Shown here one piece after another: positions 1 through 8,765 of a stretch of 64,000 nt of DNA. The notes beneath the pieces are model-generated. The model was not told the origin of the DNA and did not search any database. It worked only from the letters and a program-made list of their open reading frames with translations. Within the stretch, counting starts at the first letter, position 1, and every line of letters begins with the position of its first letter. The DNA is from CAWJMD01 sp963843835 (lineage in GTDB: Bacteria > Actinomycetota > Actinomycetes > Actinomycetales > CAWJMD01): contig CAWJMD010000008.1 of assembly GCA_963843835.1 (NCBI GenBank), positions 558,001-622,000 on the forward strand, given 5' to 3'. Made by a program: the position numbers and the translations under genes.

Positions 1-1140
1 GTGCCGTTGCTCAGGGTCGCGAAGGCGCTGGTGAGCGTGCTGGACAACAGGCCGGACTCGCCGTCGACCCAGTTCGTGCGGGAGTTGATGAGCACCGGGC
101 TTGCCTTGCTCCAGCTCGTCGTCTCGACCGTGTCGGCCGGGGTGCCGTTGACGGTGACGGCTCCGGAGGTGGGGTCGTCGAGGTCGACCTTGACGGTGTG
201 GGTGGTGCTGGCGGTGTTGCCGGACAGGTCGGTGCCGGTGAGGGTGTACCGGTGGCAGCCGGTGGTCAGGCCGGACTGGGCCGGGGTGCCGCTCACGACC
301 GACGAGGACCCGAACGTGCCGCAGGTGTTGCCGCTCAACGTGGCTGACGCGTAGGTGAGGGTGCTCGTGTCGATGCCGGCGCCGGCGTCGGTGTACTCGG
401 TGCGGGAGTTGATCGGGAAGGCGCCGGTCGAGCTGTAGGAGAAGGTGCCGCCGCCGCTGGCGGCGGTGCCGTTGACGGTGAGGGCGCCGGTGACGGGGGC
501 GACCGTGTCGTACCTGACGACGGTGGAGATGGAGTCGGTGTTGCCCGCGTTGTCGGTGCCGGTGAGCACGTACCGGTAGCAGCGCGTGGTCGTCAGCGTC
601 TGGTTCGCGGTGCCCGTCACCGTGGTCGCGTTGCCGAACGCCGCGCAGGTGCCGTTGCTGAGGGTGGCGTACGTCCGGACCAGGGTGCTGGTGGCGAGGC
701 CCGACTCCGCGTCGGTCCAGTCGGTGCGGGAGTTGATGAGGACCGGGTTGACCTTGCTCCAGCTCGTCGTCTCGACCGTGTCGGCGGCGGTGCCGTTGAC
801 GGTGACGGCCCCGTCGGTGGGTGGGTCGAGGTCCACCATCACGGTCGTGGTGACGGCGGCCGTGTTCCCGACCCTGTCGGTGCCGGTGAGCACGTACCGG
901 TAGCAGCCGGTGGCCAGCCCGGACTGCGCCGGGGTGCCCACGACATCGGACGGCGCACCGAACAGCCCGCAGGCGCCTCCGGTGAGGGGCGCAGAGGCCA
1001 GGGTGAGCACGCTGGAGGCCAGCCCGGACTCGGCGTCGCTGTACTCCGTGCGGGAGTCGATGGGGAAGGCACCCGTCCGGTCGAAGCTCGTGGAGCCCGC
1101 CCCACCGCTGGCGACGGCGCCGTTGACGGTGAGCTGTCCC
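1..1140 (-). repeat. Cys-pair Ig-like modules as tandem coding repeats
   Basis: At DNA level the end of the coding region repeats with a period of about 320-330 bp. The block around 81-160 recurs at 729-808 (648 bp spacing, two modules), with related blocks near 402 and 1051. The copies at 81 and 729 share long identical stretches encoding the motifs SRTDW/SRTNW and VETTSWSK. This indicates recent module duplication and makes the locus prone to recombination and misassembly. Confidence 0.7.
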
Positions 1141-2648
1141 CCCGTAGGTGCGGCCGAGTCCTGCGTCACGGTCACAACCGTCGTGACCGTGTTGCCGGCC
1201 GCGTCCCGTCCCACCACCGCGTGGTTGCCTGGTGACACCGCCGACGGCGTGAAGTCGTAGGAGCTCGAGGTGTAGTCGACCGTGGGCGGGGCGCCGGTGC
1301 CGCTGGTCACGGTCTCGTCGGCGTGCGTCCACCCCGCGTCCCCGACGGCGGGGAAGCTCGCGGAGGCCGGGCCGCTGTCGGCGTCCGTCACCGAGCTGGT
1401 GAGGGTGAACGACCCCGTCGCGTCCCGGAAGTACAGGGTGCTGCCGGTCTGCGCCGCGTTGCTGGCCCCGGGGTCCATGGTCACCGACTGGGTCGGCGCC
1501 GCGTCGTCGTACAGCACGACCGTGGTGACGCTGGCGGTGTTGCCCAGGACGTCGGCGCCCCGCAGCGTGTAGCGGTAGCACCCCGTGGTCAGCCCGGTCT
1601 GGTCCGGCGAGCCGGTGAGGGTGGTCGGTGCGCTGTAGGTGCCGCAGGTGGCGCCGCTGATCGGGGCCGTCTCCAGGGTCAGGGTGCTGGTGGCGAGGCC
1701 CGAACCCGAGTCGGCGTCGTAGTCGCGGCGGAGGTCGATCGCGAAGTCGGTGCGTGCGTGGCTGGTGGTGCCCGGGCCGTCCGCAGCGGTGCCGTTCACG
1801 GTCAGCGCACCACCGGTGGGTCCGAGGTCGTCCGGTGTGAGCAGCAGGGTGGTGGTGGCCACCGCCCCGCGCGAGTCGCGGCCGCTCACGGTGTGCGCCG
1901 GAGGCTGGGCAGGGGACGGGCTCCACGAGTAGGACGACGAGTCGTAGGACGTCGTCGAGGGTCCACCCGTACCCGACGTGACGGTCTCCGCCGCGTGGGT
2001 CCAGCCCCAGGCGTCGATGTCCGGGAACGTGGCCGAGGCCGGACCGGCCTCGACACTCGTGACGACGTCGGTGAGGACGAACGAGCCGGACCCGGTCGAG
2101 CGGTAGTAGAGCGACGTCCCCGTCAACGAGGCGTTGGTCGCGCCGGGTGCCAGGGTGACCGTCTGGGTGGGCGCCTCCACGACGACGTCGGCGCTGGGCC
2201 CGCTCTCCGCCGTCCACGTGCGGAAGACCGCCCGCACCGTGTAGGCGTACGTGCCGTCCGGCACGCCGGGGTCGGTGCAGGTGACGGTGCCGTCGGGAAG
2301 GTACGTGGACGGCTGGGCGGGGTCGGTGCCGCAGGCGTCGGTCGGGGTCGCACCGTCCCAGCGCGTCACCGTGTAGCCGTCGAGCGACCCACCGGGGGGT
2401 ACCGCGGCCGCCCAGTCGACGGTGACCGTGGCGCCGACCGAGGACGCGGAGACGGCGGACGGGGGAGTGAGGGAGCCCACAGCCGCCGCGCCTCCACCCG
2501 ATCCTGACGTGCTCCAGGTGGCGGAGGCCGTCGCCGCGACGGTCAGCCCGGCGATGACGCCGAGCGTGACGAGGACGGCGCGCAGCAGCCCCGCCGCCGG
2601 CCCCGTGGGCCTGCCGCGGGGAGCCGAGAGCTCACCCTGCGGGGTCAT
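1..2648 (-). CDS. Secreted Ig/FN3-repeat surface protein (C-terminus beyond window)
   Basis: The minus strand is open from an ATG at 2648 to the window edge (882 residues seen, no stop). Residues about 20-45 form a hydrophobic signal segment followed by ATWSTSGSG, resembling SipW-dependent signal peptides. Residues about 57-155 look like one FN3 domain. The rest is a run of about 105-110-residue modules of two kinds: a cysteine-free kind (SGPASASFP, GWTHADETVTSGTG) and a kind with a probable disulfide pair (C before GTF/GTY, C in TTGCYRYTL) plus LTVNGTAA and GNTAS motifs. The kinds alternate at first, then the Cys type repeats. I infer a cell-wall or extracellular adhesin-like fibre or matrix protein; no enzyme domain is visible. 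It lies 22 bp after the SipW-type gene and is probably co-transcribed with it. Function and anchoring are unknown because the C-terminus is missing. Confidence 0.8.
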   Translation of the reverse strand, partial: MTPQGELSAPRGRPTGPAAGLLRAVLVTLGVIAGLTVAATASATWSTSGSGGGAAAVGSLTPPSAVSASSVGATVTVDWAAAVPPGGSLDGYTVTRWDGATPTDACGTDPAQPSTYLPDGTVTCTDPGVPDGTYAYTVRAVFRTWTAESGPSADVVVEAPTQTVTLAPGATNASLTGTSLYYRSTGSGSFVLTDVVTSVEAGPASATFPDIDAWGWTHAAETVTSGTGGPSTTSYDSSSYSWSPSPAQPPAHTVSGRDSRGAVATTTLLLTPDDLGPTGGALTVNGTAADGPGTTSHARTDFAIDLRRDYDADSGSGLATSTLTLETAPISGATCGTYSAPTTLTGSPDQTGLTTGCYRYTLRGADVLGNTASVTTVVLYDDAAPTQSVTMDPGASNAAQTGSTLYFRDATGSFTLTSSVTDADSGPASASFPAVGDAGWTHADETVTSGTGAPPTVDYTSSSYDFTPSAVSPGNHAVVGRDAAGNTVTTVVTVTQDSAAPTGGQLTVNGAVASGGAGSTSFDRTGAFPIDSRTEYSDAESGLASSVLTLASAPLTGGACGLFGAPSDVVGTPAQSGLATGCYRYVLTGTDRVGNTAAVTTTVMVDLDPPTDGAVTVNGTAADTVETTSWSKVNPVLINSRTDWTDAESGLATSTLVRTYATLSNGTCAAFGNATTVTGTANQTLTTTRCYRYVLTGTDNAGNTDSISTVVRYDTVAPVTGALTVNGTAASGGGTFSYSSTGAFPINSRTEYTDAGAGIDTSTLTYASATLSGNTCGTFGSSSVVSGTPAQSGLTTGCHRYTLTGTDLSGNTASTTHTVKVDLDDPTSGAVTVNGTPADTVETTSWSKASPVLINSRTNWVDGESGLLSSTLTSAFATLSNG

Positions 2649-2670
2649 CGCCTGACGCGCCTCCGCGCGC

Positions 2671-3166
2671 TCAGCTGACGGTGAAGGTGAGGTTGACCGT
2701 CTCGAGCTTGCAGGCGTCCTGGTTCGACGCCGTGTTGACCATCCGGATCGAGGCGCCCGTCGCACCGGTGGGGCCGGCCCCGCCGGACGTGAACGACGCC
2801 GAGCCGCCACCGGCGATCTCCACCGGCGTGCCGGGAGACGGCTTCGAGGGCTGCACGATCGTGAAGTCCGCGGCGCTGCATCCGGCGTTGAACGAGCCGT
2901 AGCCGATGGTCACCTGCCGGATCTGCACCGGGGCGGTGGGGCTGTCGTTGGTCACGGTGAAGTCGATCGGCTGGGCCGGTCCCCCCGGGTAGAGGTTCGA
3001 CACGGAGCCGTTCTGCGAGACGGTGACGCCGCTGTCCGGTGCCGACACCTGCCGAGCCGGTGCCGTTGCCGATCGTCGACCAGTACGCGAGCGCGATGCC
3101 ACCTGTGAGTACAGCGCCCCCCGCGACGAGGGCGACCACAGTGGTCTTCCTGCTCGTGCGCTTCAT
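2671..3166 (-). pseudogene. SipW-type secreted protein (camelysin/TasA-like), apparent frameshift
   Basis: The start ATG at 3166 has a strong RBS (AGAAGGAAGG). The first frame encodes MKRTSRKTTVVALVAGG, a hydrophobic segment and ALAYWSTIGNGTGSAG, the signature of a SipW-cognate signal peptide. Near 3030-3045 the homologous reading moves to another frame, which continues SGVTVSQNGSVSNLYPGG, PIDFTVTND and a beta-rich domain ending LTFTVS at the TGA at 2671. Both halves match one actinobacterial family of about 160 aa, so the window appears to carry one extra base (or lack two). It could be a sequencing error, a decayed gene or, less likely, programmed slippage. A dedicated signal peptidase would be expected nearby but is not in this window. 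Stray products would be exported and probably associated with the surface, with the downstream Ig-repeat protein as partner. Confidence 0.7.
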
Positions 3167-3395
3167 GGTGCCCTTCCTTCTGTGGACGGGGGCCGGTGGG
3201 CCCCGAGATCCCTCTTCATCGGCGCGCGCAGCGGTCTTCTTGACGATCAAGCAGCACGGGATGTGGCGGTGGACCGTCCCCGCTGCTCCGTTGGGGGAGG
3301 TTGAGCAGCCGTTCCGGCGTGATCCGGTGCCCGAGGGTGACGCGGTCCCCGGGTCGAGCACGTGACGAGGCACCCGGACGGACCCCCGCCGCGCG
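3167..3395 (-). promoter_or_regulatory. Leader/promoter region of the SipW-type gene
   Basis: The 229 bp between the regulator's stop and the SipW-type gene hold no convincing ORF. The part nearest the gene has a G+C-rich hairpin (arms 3189-3194 and 3199-3204, 4 nt loop) just upstream of the RBS. I could not match the region to a known riboswitch. The hairpin may modulate translation; the promoter itself was not pinpointed. Confidence 0.35.
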
Positions 3396-6134
3396 TCACC
3401 AGCGGACGAGCTTCCAGACCTCAGCCCGTGGCTCGTCCTCCGCACCGACGTCGGCGAAGATCGCGACCGCCGTCTTGAGGTGCCGCATCGCCCCCTCCGC
3501 GTCGCCGCGGGCGTGCAGCAGGTCGGCCAGGTTGTTGTGCAGTGCCGCCTCGCGGTGCCGGTCGCCCTGGGCCGCGCACAGGTCCAGCGCGGCGCGGGTC
3601 AACGTGGTGGCGCTGGCGAGGTCCCCTGTCGCCCGGTGCACGAGGGCCAGGTTGTTCAGTACGGCGACGCGCGCTCCGACGTCGCGCACCTGCTCGGCCA
3701 GGTCACGGCTGGTCTCGAGGTGGGAGCGCGCTTCCTCCAGCGAGGACCGTTCGGCGGCGAGCATGCCCAGCAGGTTGTGCGCCTGCCCGCGGGCAGCGAG
3801 GTCACCGGAGGACTCGGCCAGGCGCAGGGCGTCCAGGCCGAGGTCGGCGGCGGCACTCAGGTCGCCTGCCGCGAGCCTGCTGACACTCAGGTCGGACGTG
3901 ATCCGGGCCTGCACGGCCGGTTCGTCGGCCGACGTCGCCTCGAGCGCCGCCCCGAGATGGGCCAGGGCGAGGGCGTGGTCCCCGCGGCGGTGGTGCACCT
4001 GGCCGAGCCGGTGCTCGATCTCGCCGAGCGCCGCCCCGCCGGTCGCGGCCGCGGTCTCGTAGCTGGTGACCGCGGCGCGGTAGCTGCCGTCGAGGACGTG
4101 CAGGTCACCCAACGCCACGTGCAAGGCACCGGGGTCGGGGTGCCCGAGCGTCAGCGCGGCGCGCAGGTGCTCCCCCGCCGACGCGTTCGCGAACACGCGC
4201 CGCGCCTGCTCTGCGGCGGTCACGTGCGCACGTGCGGCCTCCACGTCGCGCCCGGCCAGTTCCAGGTGGCGGGCGGCCGTGGCGGGCGAGGCAGAGAGCG
4301 CCTCCGCCGCACGCGAGTGCAGGAGCCGGCGCCGCGCCGTGCCGGCGTCGTCGTAGGCGACCTGACGCACCTGGTCGTGGCAGAAGTCGTACGCCGCGCC
4401 GGACTCACGGACGAGCCCGTGGGCGACCAGGACGTCGACCGCGTCGGCGGTCTCCTCGTCCGACCGACCACTCACGGCCTGCACCGTGGGCGGGTCGAAG
4501 GACCGGCCGATCACGGCGGCGGCGGTCAGGACCTGGCGTCCCGTCTCGCTCACCCGGTCCAGCCGGGCCCGGACCAGCTCGCGCACCCCGGTCGGGACCT
4601 CCCACTCCGGTTGGTCCGGGTCCACGGCCCCGAGGTACTCGACGAGCAGCAGCGGGACGCCGTGGGTGGTGACGTGCAGTCGCTCCGCGAGCCCGGGTGC
4701 CGAGGCGTCGGGGCGTACCGACCGGGCGATGCGCGCCACCGAGCCGACGTCCAGCGGGTCGAGGTCCAACAGCGTCCCGCGGCCGTCGCGCACCGCCGCT
4801 GAGACCGTCCGCAGGAGACCGTGGTCGTGCGGGCTGCGCCACGTGAGCACGATCAGCACGGGATGCCGGGCGGTCCGGCGGATACCGAAGGCCAGCAGGG
4901 CCATCGTGGCCTCGTCGGCGAGGTGCACGTCGTCCACGACCAGCGTCCCGGGTGCCCCTTCCGAGGTGAGACGGACCAGCGCCTCCCAGAGCGAGGCGAG
5001 GAAGCGGGCCTGCTCGCCGGGTCGCGAGGAGGGTGTCGACTCCGGGACACGACCGTCGCCGAGCAGCCGGCCGACGTCCCGGCGTGCGTGCTCCGGCAGC
5101 CCGTCCAGCGCGGCCGGGTCGGCCTCCAACCGTGCGGAGAGCAGCTCCACGACGGGCCCGTACGCGAGTGCGGCCTCGCCCTCGTAGGTCCGGGCGACCA
5201 GTGACCCGACCCCCCGGTGCGACAGCCGTCCCACGAGCTCCTCGGCCAGGCGCGTCTTCCCGATGCCGGCCTCTCCCCGGACGAGCACGACCCGACCGCC
5301 CGGCCCGACCTGCTCGTAGGCGCTCAGCATGGCGGCCAGCTCGTCGTCGCGGCCGACGAACGGCGTGCGGGGCGTCCCTGCGACCTGCGGCGCGGGGGGC
5401 GTCGCGTCCCCTGCGTGCGCCGGCAGGGACGCGCCGGAGCTGATCGCCTCGTAGAGCTCCGTCGTCTCGCGCAGGGGCGGCACGCCGAGCTCTCGCGAGA
5501 GGGTCCGCACGCACTCGCGGTACTGGTGCAGTGCAGCCGCGCGGTCGCCGGTCGCGGCCTGCAGCCGGATGAGGGCCTGGTGCGCGGGCTCCTGCAGCGG
5601 GTCGAGATCGAGCCGACGGCGGGCCGCGCTCAACGCTCCCGGGTGGTCGCCCTCCGCCGCGCGGCTGTCGGTCAGCCGCGCCAGCACGGCCAGGAGCTCC
5701 CCTCGCACCGCCTGCGCCTGCGCTTCCATCCAGGTCTCGAACGCCGGCGCCTCACGGACCACGAAGCCCTCGAGCAGGTCCCCGGTGACCAGCTCGGCCG
5801 CCTCGTGGTCCTGACCAGCACGTGCCAGCTCGCGGAACCGGAGGACGTCGACCCGCAGTCCCGGGCCGGGCGGCAGGGACACGTGGTCGCGGTCGGTGTC
5901 CAGCAGGCCCGGCCCGAGGGCGGCACGGATCGTCGACAGGGTCCGGCGCAGCGCGCCCCGCGCGTGGGTGAGGTCGTGGTCCGGCCACAGCAGGTCGGCC
6001 ACGGCGTCCCGCGGCCGGGGGCCGCCTGACAGGGCGAGGTGGGCCAGGACGGCGACGGCCTTGCGCGTGTCGAAGCGCACCGGCACGGCGTCGCGCAGCA
6101 CCTGAGGCGGTCCCAGGAGCCTGATCTCGATCAC
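3396..6134 (-). CDS. SARP-type regulator: BTAD + AAA ATPase + TPR
   Basis: This 912-aa AfsR/SARP-class transcription regulator starts at GTG 6134, where GAGGTGG lies about 4 nt upstream and the family-typical IEIRLLGP begins. Residues 1-90 are the OmpR-like winged helix (DAVADLLWP, ARGALRRTLS). About 95-245 is the bacterial transcriptional activator domain (LDLDPLQEPAHQALIRL). About 270-600 is an AAA/STAND ATPase with Walker A GEAGIGKT near 288 and Walker B LVVDDVHLADEA near 396. From about 660 to the end are TPR repeats. Proteins of this kind integrate a ligand or protein signal through the ATPase/TPR part and activate neighbouring promoters. It is divergent from the sensor operon at 6370 and lies upstream of the surface genes, so either could be its target. 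The target is inferred, not shown. Confidence 0.88.
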   Translation of the reverse strand: MIEIRLLGPPQVLRDAVPVRFDTRKAVAVLAHLALSGGPRPRDAVADLLWPDHDLTHARGALRRTLSTIRAALGPGLLDTDRDHVSLPPGPGLRVDVLRFRELARAGQDHEAAELVTGDLLEGFVVREAPAFETWMEAQAQAVRGELLAVLARLTDSRAAEGDHPGALSAARRRLDLDPLQEPAHQALIRLQAATGDRAAALHQYRECVRTLSRELGVPPLRETTELYEAISSGASLPAHAGDATPPAPQVAGTPRTPFVGRDDELAAMLSAYEQVGPGGRVVLVRGEAGIGKTRLAEELVGRLSHRGVGSLVARTYEGEAALAYGPVVELLSARLEADPAALDGLPEHARRDVGRLLGDGRVPESTPSSRPGEQARFLASLWEALVRLTSEGAPGTLVVDDVHLADEATMALLAFGIRRTARHPVLIVLTWRSPHDHGLLRTVSAAVRDGRGTLLDLDPLDVGSVARIARSVRPDASAPGLAERLHVTTHGVPLLLVEYLGAVDPDQPEWEVPTGVRELVRARLDRVSETGRQVLTAAAVIGRSFDPPTVQAVSGRSDEETADAVDVLVAHGLVRESGAAYDFCHDQVRQVAYDDAGTARRRLLHSRAAEALSASPATAARHLELAGRDVEAARAHVTAAEQARRVFANASAGEHLRAALTLGHPDPGALHVALGDLHVLDGSYRAAVTSYETAAATGGAALGEIEHRLGQVHHRRGDHALALAHLGAALEATSADEPAVQARITSDLSVSRLAAGDLSAAADLGLDALRLAESSGDLAARGQAHNLLGMLAAERSSLEEARSHLETSRDLAEQVRDVGARVAVLNNLALVHRATGDLASATTLTRAALDLCAAQGDRHREAALHNNLADLLHARGDAEGAMRHLKTAVAIFADVGAEDEPRAEVWKLVRW

Positions 6135-6369
6135 TGTCCACCTCGTCGCCGGGGACGTGACCGAGCGAGCCCCCGTCGTGTCGCCGTCCGTAACGATTCT
6201 GGCACGGGGCGGCGGGATCGTCGGGCGTTCCGACGGGTCCCCGTAGCGCGAGGGAGCGGGCCGGCGCCGGCACCGACCGCCGGACCGAAGTCGCTGCGGG
6301 GGCTCGTCGGACAGGTCCATCCTTGTCCCGGATCGTGGATGAGGTCACGCACGTCAGCGAGGACGGCAC
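6135..6369. promoter_or_regulatory. Divergent promoter region, regulator / sensor operon
   Basis: This 235 bp interval separates the divergently transcribed SARP regulator and the first sensor gene. It must contain both promoters. I see no gene and no clear operator repeat. By analogy with SARP regulators, binding here by the regulator is plausible but unproven. Confidence 0.45.
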
Positions 6370-7572
6370 GTGGACGAACCCGGACGGCAGACCAGGCGCT
6401 GGGCCAGCGTCCTCGCCTGGTCGCTGTTCGTCGCGTTCGTCGCCCTGGTCGCTGTGGCCCTCTGGGACGGCAGCAACGGTCACGGCACTTCGGACGACAC
6501 GTTCGCCGTGCTCGCTGCCGGCTTCGCCGTGGTCGGGGCGGTCGTGGCATCACGCCAGCCCACGAACGCCGTGGGCTGGCTGCTGCTGAGCGCGGCACTG
6601 GTGATCGCCTTCGGCGCCTTCGGCGAGGCCTACGCCCTGTCTTCGGACGCACCGGGTCGCGTCTGGGTCGCCTGGGTCACCGCCTGGTCCTGGTACGTGT
6701 GGCTCGTCTGCATCATCGTGTACCTGCCGCTGCTCTTCCCGACCGGCCGGCTGCCCTCGCGACGGTGGCGTGCCGTCGGCTGGCTCGGGGCCGCCGCCCT
6801 CGTGCTGGCAATCGTCCCCGACGCCCTGAGGCCCGGTGACCTCGACCTCAAGATGGCCCGGATCGACAACCCGGTCGCGTTCGGCCCCGGCACCGACGCC
6901 CTGACAGTCATCGCCGTCGCGGGGAACGTGTGCATCGCCGCCTGCCTCTTGCTCGCCGGCAGCTGTCTCGTCGTGCGCTTCCGCTCGGCGACCGGCACGG
7001 AGCGCGAGCAGCTGAAGTGGTTCGCCCTCGCGGGGGTCGGCGTGCTCGCGGGCGCCGCGCTCCCGCTCCTCGGTCAGCTCTTCCCCGGCTTGGCCGGCAA
7101 GGACCTGGTGGGATTTGTCGGCTGGGCTCTCTTCTTCGTCGCCGCCTTCGTCGGGCTGCCCCTGGCGATCGGCCTGGCGATCCTGCGGTACCGGCTGTAC
7201 GAGATCGACGTGGTGATCAACCGGACGCTGGTCTACGGCGCCCTGACCGCGGTGCTCGGGTCGGCCTACCTGGGGTCGGTGCTGCTGCTGCAGCTCGTGC
7301 TGGCACCGGTGACGAGCCAGTCGGACCTCGCGGTGGCCGGCTCGACGCTCGCCGTGGCTGCGCTGTTCCGTCCCGCGCGCACCGCCATCCAGCGCGCCGT
7401 CGACCGCAGGTTCTACCGGCGGCGCTACGACGCCCAGCGGACCGTCGACGCCTTCGCGGGCAGGCTCCGAGCCCAGCTCGACCTGCAGTCGCTCGGGCAG
7501 GACCTGCGCGAGGTCGTCGACGACACGATGCAGCCCGTGCACGTGTCGCTGTGGCTCCGGAGCGCCCCGTGA
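6370..7572 (+). CDS. Kinase-less membrane sensor module 1
   Basis: The product is 400 aa from a GTG start preceded by GAGGA. It has about eight hydrophobic segments, the loop LLFPTGRLPSRRWR, then LRYRLYEIDVVINRTLVYG (about 272-290), SDLAVAGSTLAVAALF and the helix VDRRFYRRRYDAQRT (about 344). It ends with a helix and one beta strand, MQPVHVSLWLRSAP. This layout matches the ComP-like N-terminal membrane half of actinobacterial sensor kinases and phosphatases, but there is no DHp, HATPase or phosphatase domain. The final strand looks like the beginning of a GAF domain cut short. It is first of five paralogs and overlaps the next by GTGA. Role inferred: membrane signal receptor acting through a separate effector, perhaps the SpoIIE protein at 12954. 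Confidence 0.8.
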   Translation: MDEPGRQTRRWASVLAWSLFVAFVALVAVALWDGSNGHGTSDDTFAVLAAGFAVVGAVVASRQPTNAVGWLLLSAALVIAFGAFGEAYALSSDAPGRVWVAWVTAWSWYVWLVCIIVYLPLLFPTGRLPSRRWRAVGWLGAAALVLAIVPDALRPGDLDLKMARIDNPVAFGPGTDALTVIAVAGNVCIAACLLLAGSCLVVRFRSATGTEREQLKWFALAGVGVLAGAALPLLGQLFPGLAGKDLVGFVGWALFFVAAFVGLPLAIGLAILRYRLYEIDVVINRTLVYGALTAVLGSAYLGSVLLLQLVLAPVTSQSDLAVAGSTLAVAALFRPARTAIQRAVDRRFYRRRYDAQRTVDAFAGRLRAQLDLQSLGQDLREVVDDTMQPVHVSLWLRSAP

Positions 7573-8765
7573 ACCGCGCGCGCACGGCGTGGGGCGTCTT
7601 CGCCCTCGGCCTGGCGGCCTGCCTGGTCGGCCTGGCCGTGCTGGCGGGCGACGCGGGTGAGGCGCTGGCTGCGCGGGACGACGCGTGGGGGCTGGAGGCG
7701 GGCTTCGTCCTGGTGCTGACCGCGTTCGGCCTCGTCGGGGCGCTCGTCGCGTCGCGCGTCCCGACCAACCCGATCGGTTGGCTCTTCCTGGCGCTCCTCG
7801 TCATCGACGGGTTCTTCCTGTCGGCCATGTCCTACGTGGAACGGTCCCTGGCCGTCGCCGAGCTTCCCGGCACACCGTGGGTCGCCTGGGTCGCCGACTG
7901 GTCCAGCTCGCTCGCCCCCTCGGCGATCTGCCTGGCCTTCGTGCTCTTCCCCGATGGCCGGCCGGCCACGCCGCGCTGGCGTGCAGCTGTGTGGCTGTGC
8001 GTCGTGGGGACCGTGCTGGTCTTCCTGCACCACGCCGTGCCACCTGGGCCTCTGGACGGCTTCCCCGAGCTGGAGAACCCCATCGGGCAGGGATGGGCGG
8101 CCCCGCTCACCGGTCTGGACCCCGACGCCACCCTCGCCGTGATGTGGCCGGTCGCGCTCGTATCGCTCCTGGCGCGCTTCCGTCGGTCACGCGGCGTGGA
8201 GCGGCTGCAGCTGAAGTGGTTCGCCTGGTCCGCGTCCGTCATGGCGCTGTTCGTGATGGTCGGCTCGGCCGCCACCGCGCTGGGACCCGGCGGCACCCCC
8301 CTCGAGGGGTTGCTCGGGGGAGTCGTGTTCTCGGTGCTGCTGTGCGCGGTCCCGATCGGCGCCGGCATCGCGATCCTGCGGCACCGGCTGTACGACATCG
8401 ACGTCGTCATCAACCGCACGCTGGTGTACGGATCGCTGACGGCGGTGCTCGGGTCGGCGTACCTGGGATCGGTGCTGGTGCTCCAGCTGGTGCTGAGCCC
8501 GGTCACCGGTCGGTCGGACCTGGCCGTGGCAGGCTCGACGTTGGCGGTGGCGGCGCTGTTCCGTCCGGCCCGGACCACGGTCCAGCGGCTCGTCGACCGC
8601 CGTTTCTACCGCAGCCGCTACGACGCGCAGAAGACCGTCGAGGCGTTCACCGGGCGGCTGCGATCGCAGCTCGACCTGCGCGCGGTGGGCGAGGACCTGC
8701 GGGGCGTGGTCGTGGACACGGTGCAGCCTGCGCACGTCTCCGTGTGGCTTCGGGGTGCCCCATGA
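7569..8765 (+). CDS. Kinase-less membrane sensor module 2
   Basis: The product is 398 aa from a GTG overlapping the previous stop (GTGA), so it is probably translated by coupling. The architecture is that of module 1: multiple membrane segments, FVLFPDGRPATPRWR, LRHRLYDIDVVINRTLVYG, SDLAVAGSTLAVAALF, VDRRFYRSRYDAQKT and a terminal MQ/VQPAHVSVWLRGAP strand. The N-terminal membrane part has diverged strongly from module 1 (its loop reads PPGPLDGFPELENPIG), while the last 130 residues are nearly constant. This fits a variable sensing part on a constant output part. No catalytic domain is present. Confidence 0.8.
   Translation: MNRARTAWGVFALGLAACLVGLAVLAGDAGEALAARDDAWGLEAGFVLVLTAFGLVGALVASRVPTNPIGWLFLALLVIDGFFLSAMSYVERSLAVAELPGTPWVAWVADWSSSLAPSAICLAFVLFPDGRPATPRWRAAVWLCVVGTVLVFLHHAVPPGPLDGFPELENPIGQGWAAPLTGLDPDATLAVMWPVALVSLLARFRRSRGVERLQLKWFAWSASVMALFVMVGSAATALGPGGTPLEGLLGGVVFSVLLCAVPIGAGIAILRHRLYDIDVVINRTLVYGSLTAVLGSAYLGSVLVLQLVLSPVTGRSDLAVAGSTLAVAALFRPARTTVQRLVDRRFYRSRYDAQKTVEAFTGRLRSQLDLRAVGEDLRGVVVDTVQPAHVSVWLRGAP

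Noticed and set aside
1..1572. Several plus-strand frames of about 100 codons at the left edge
   Set aside because: The minus strand encodes clear Ig-like repeats here; the plus frames are its complement.
3167..3395. c-di-GMP or other riboswitch in the leader of the SipW-type gene
   Set aside because: There is a GC hairpin but none of the conserved riboswitch core sequences that I could recognise.
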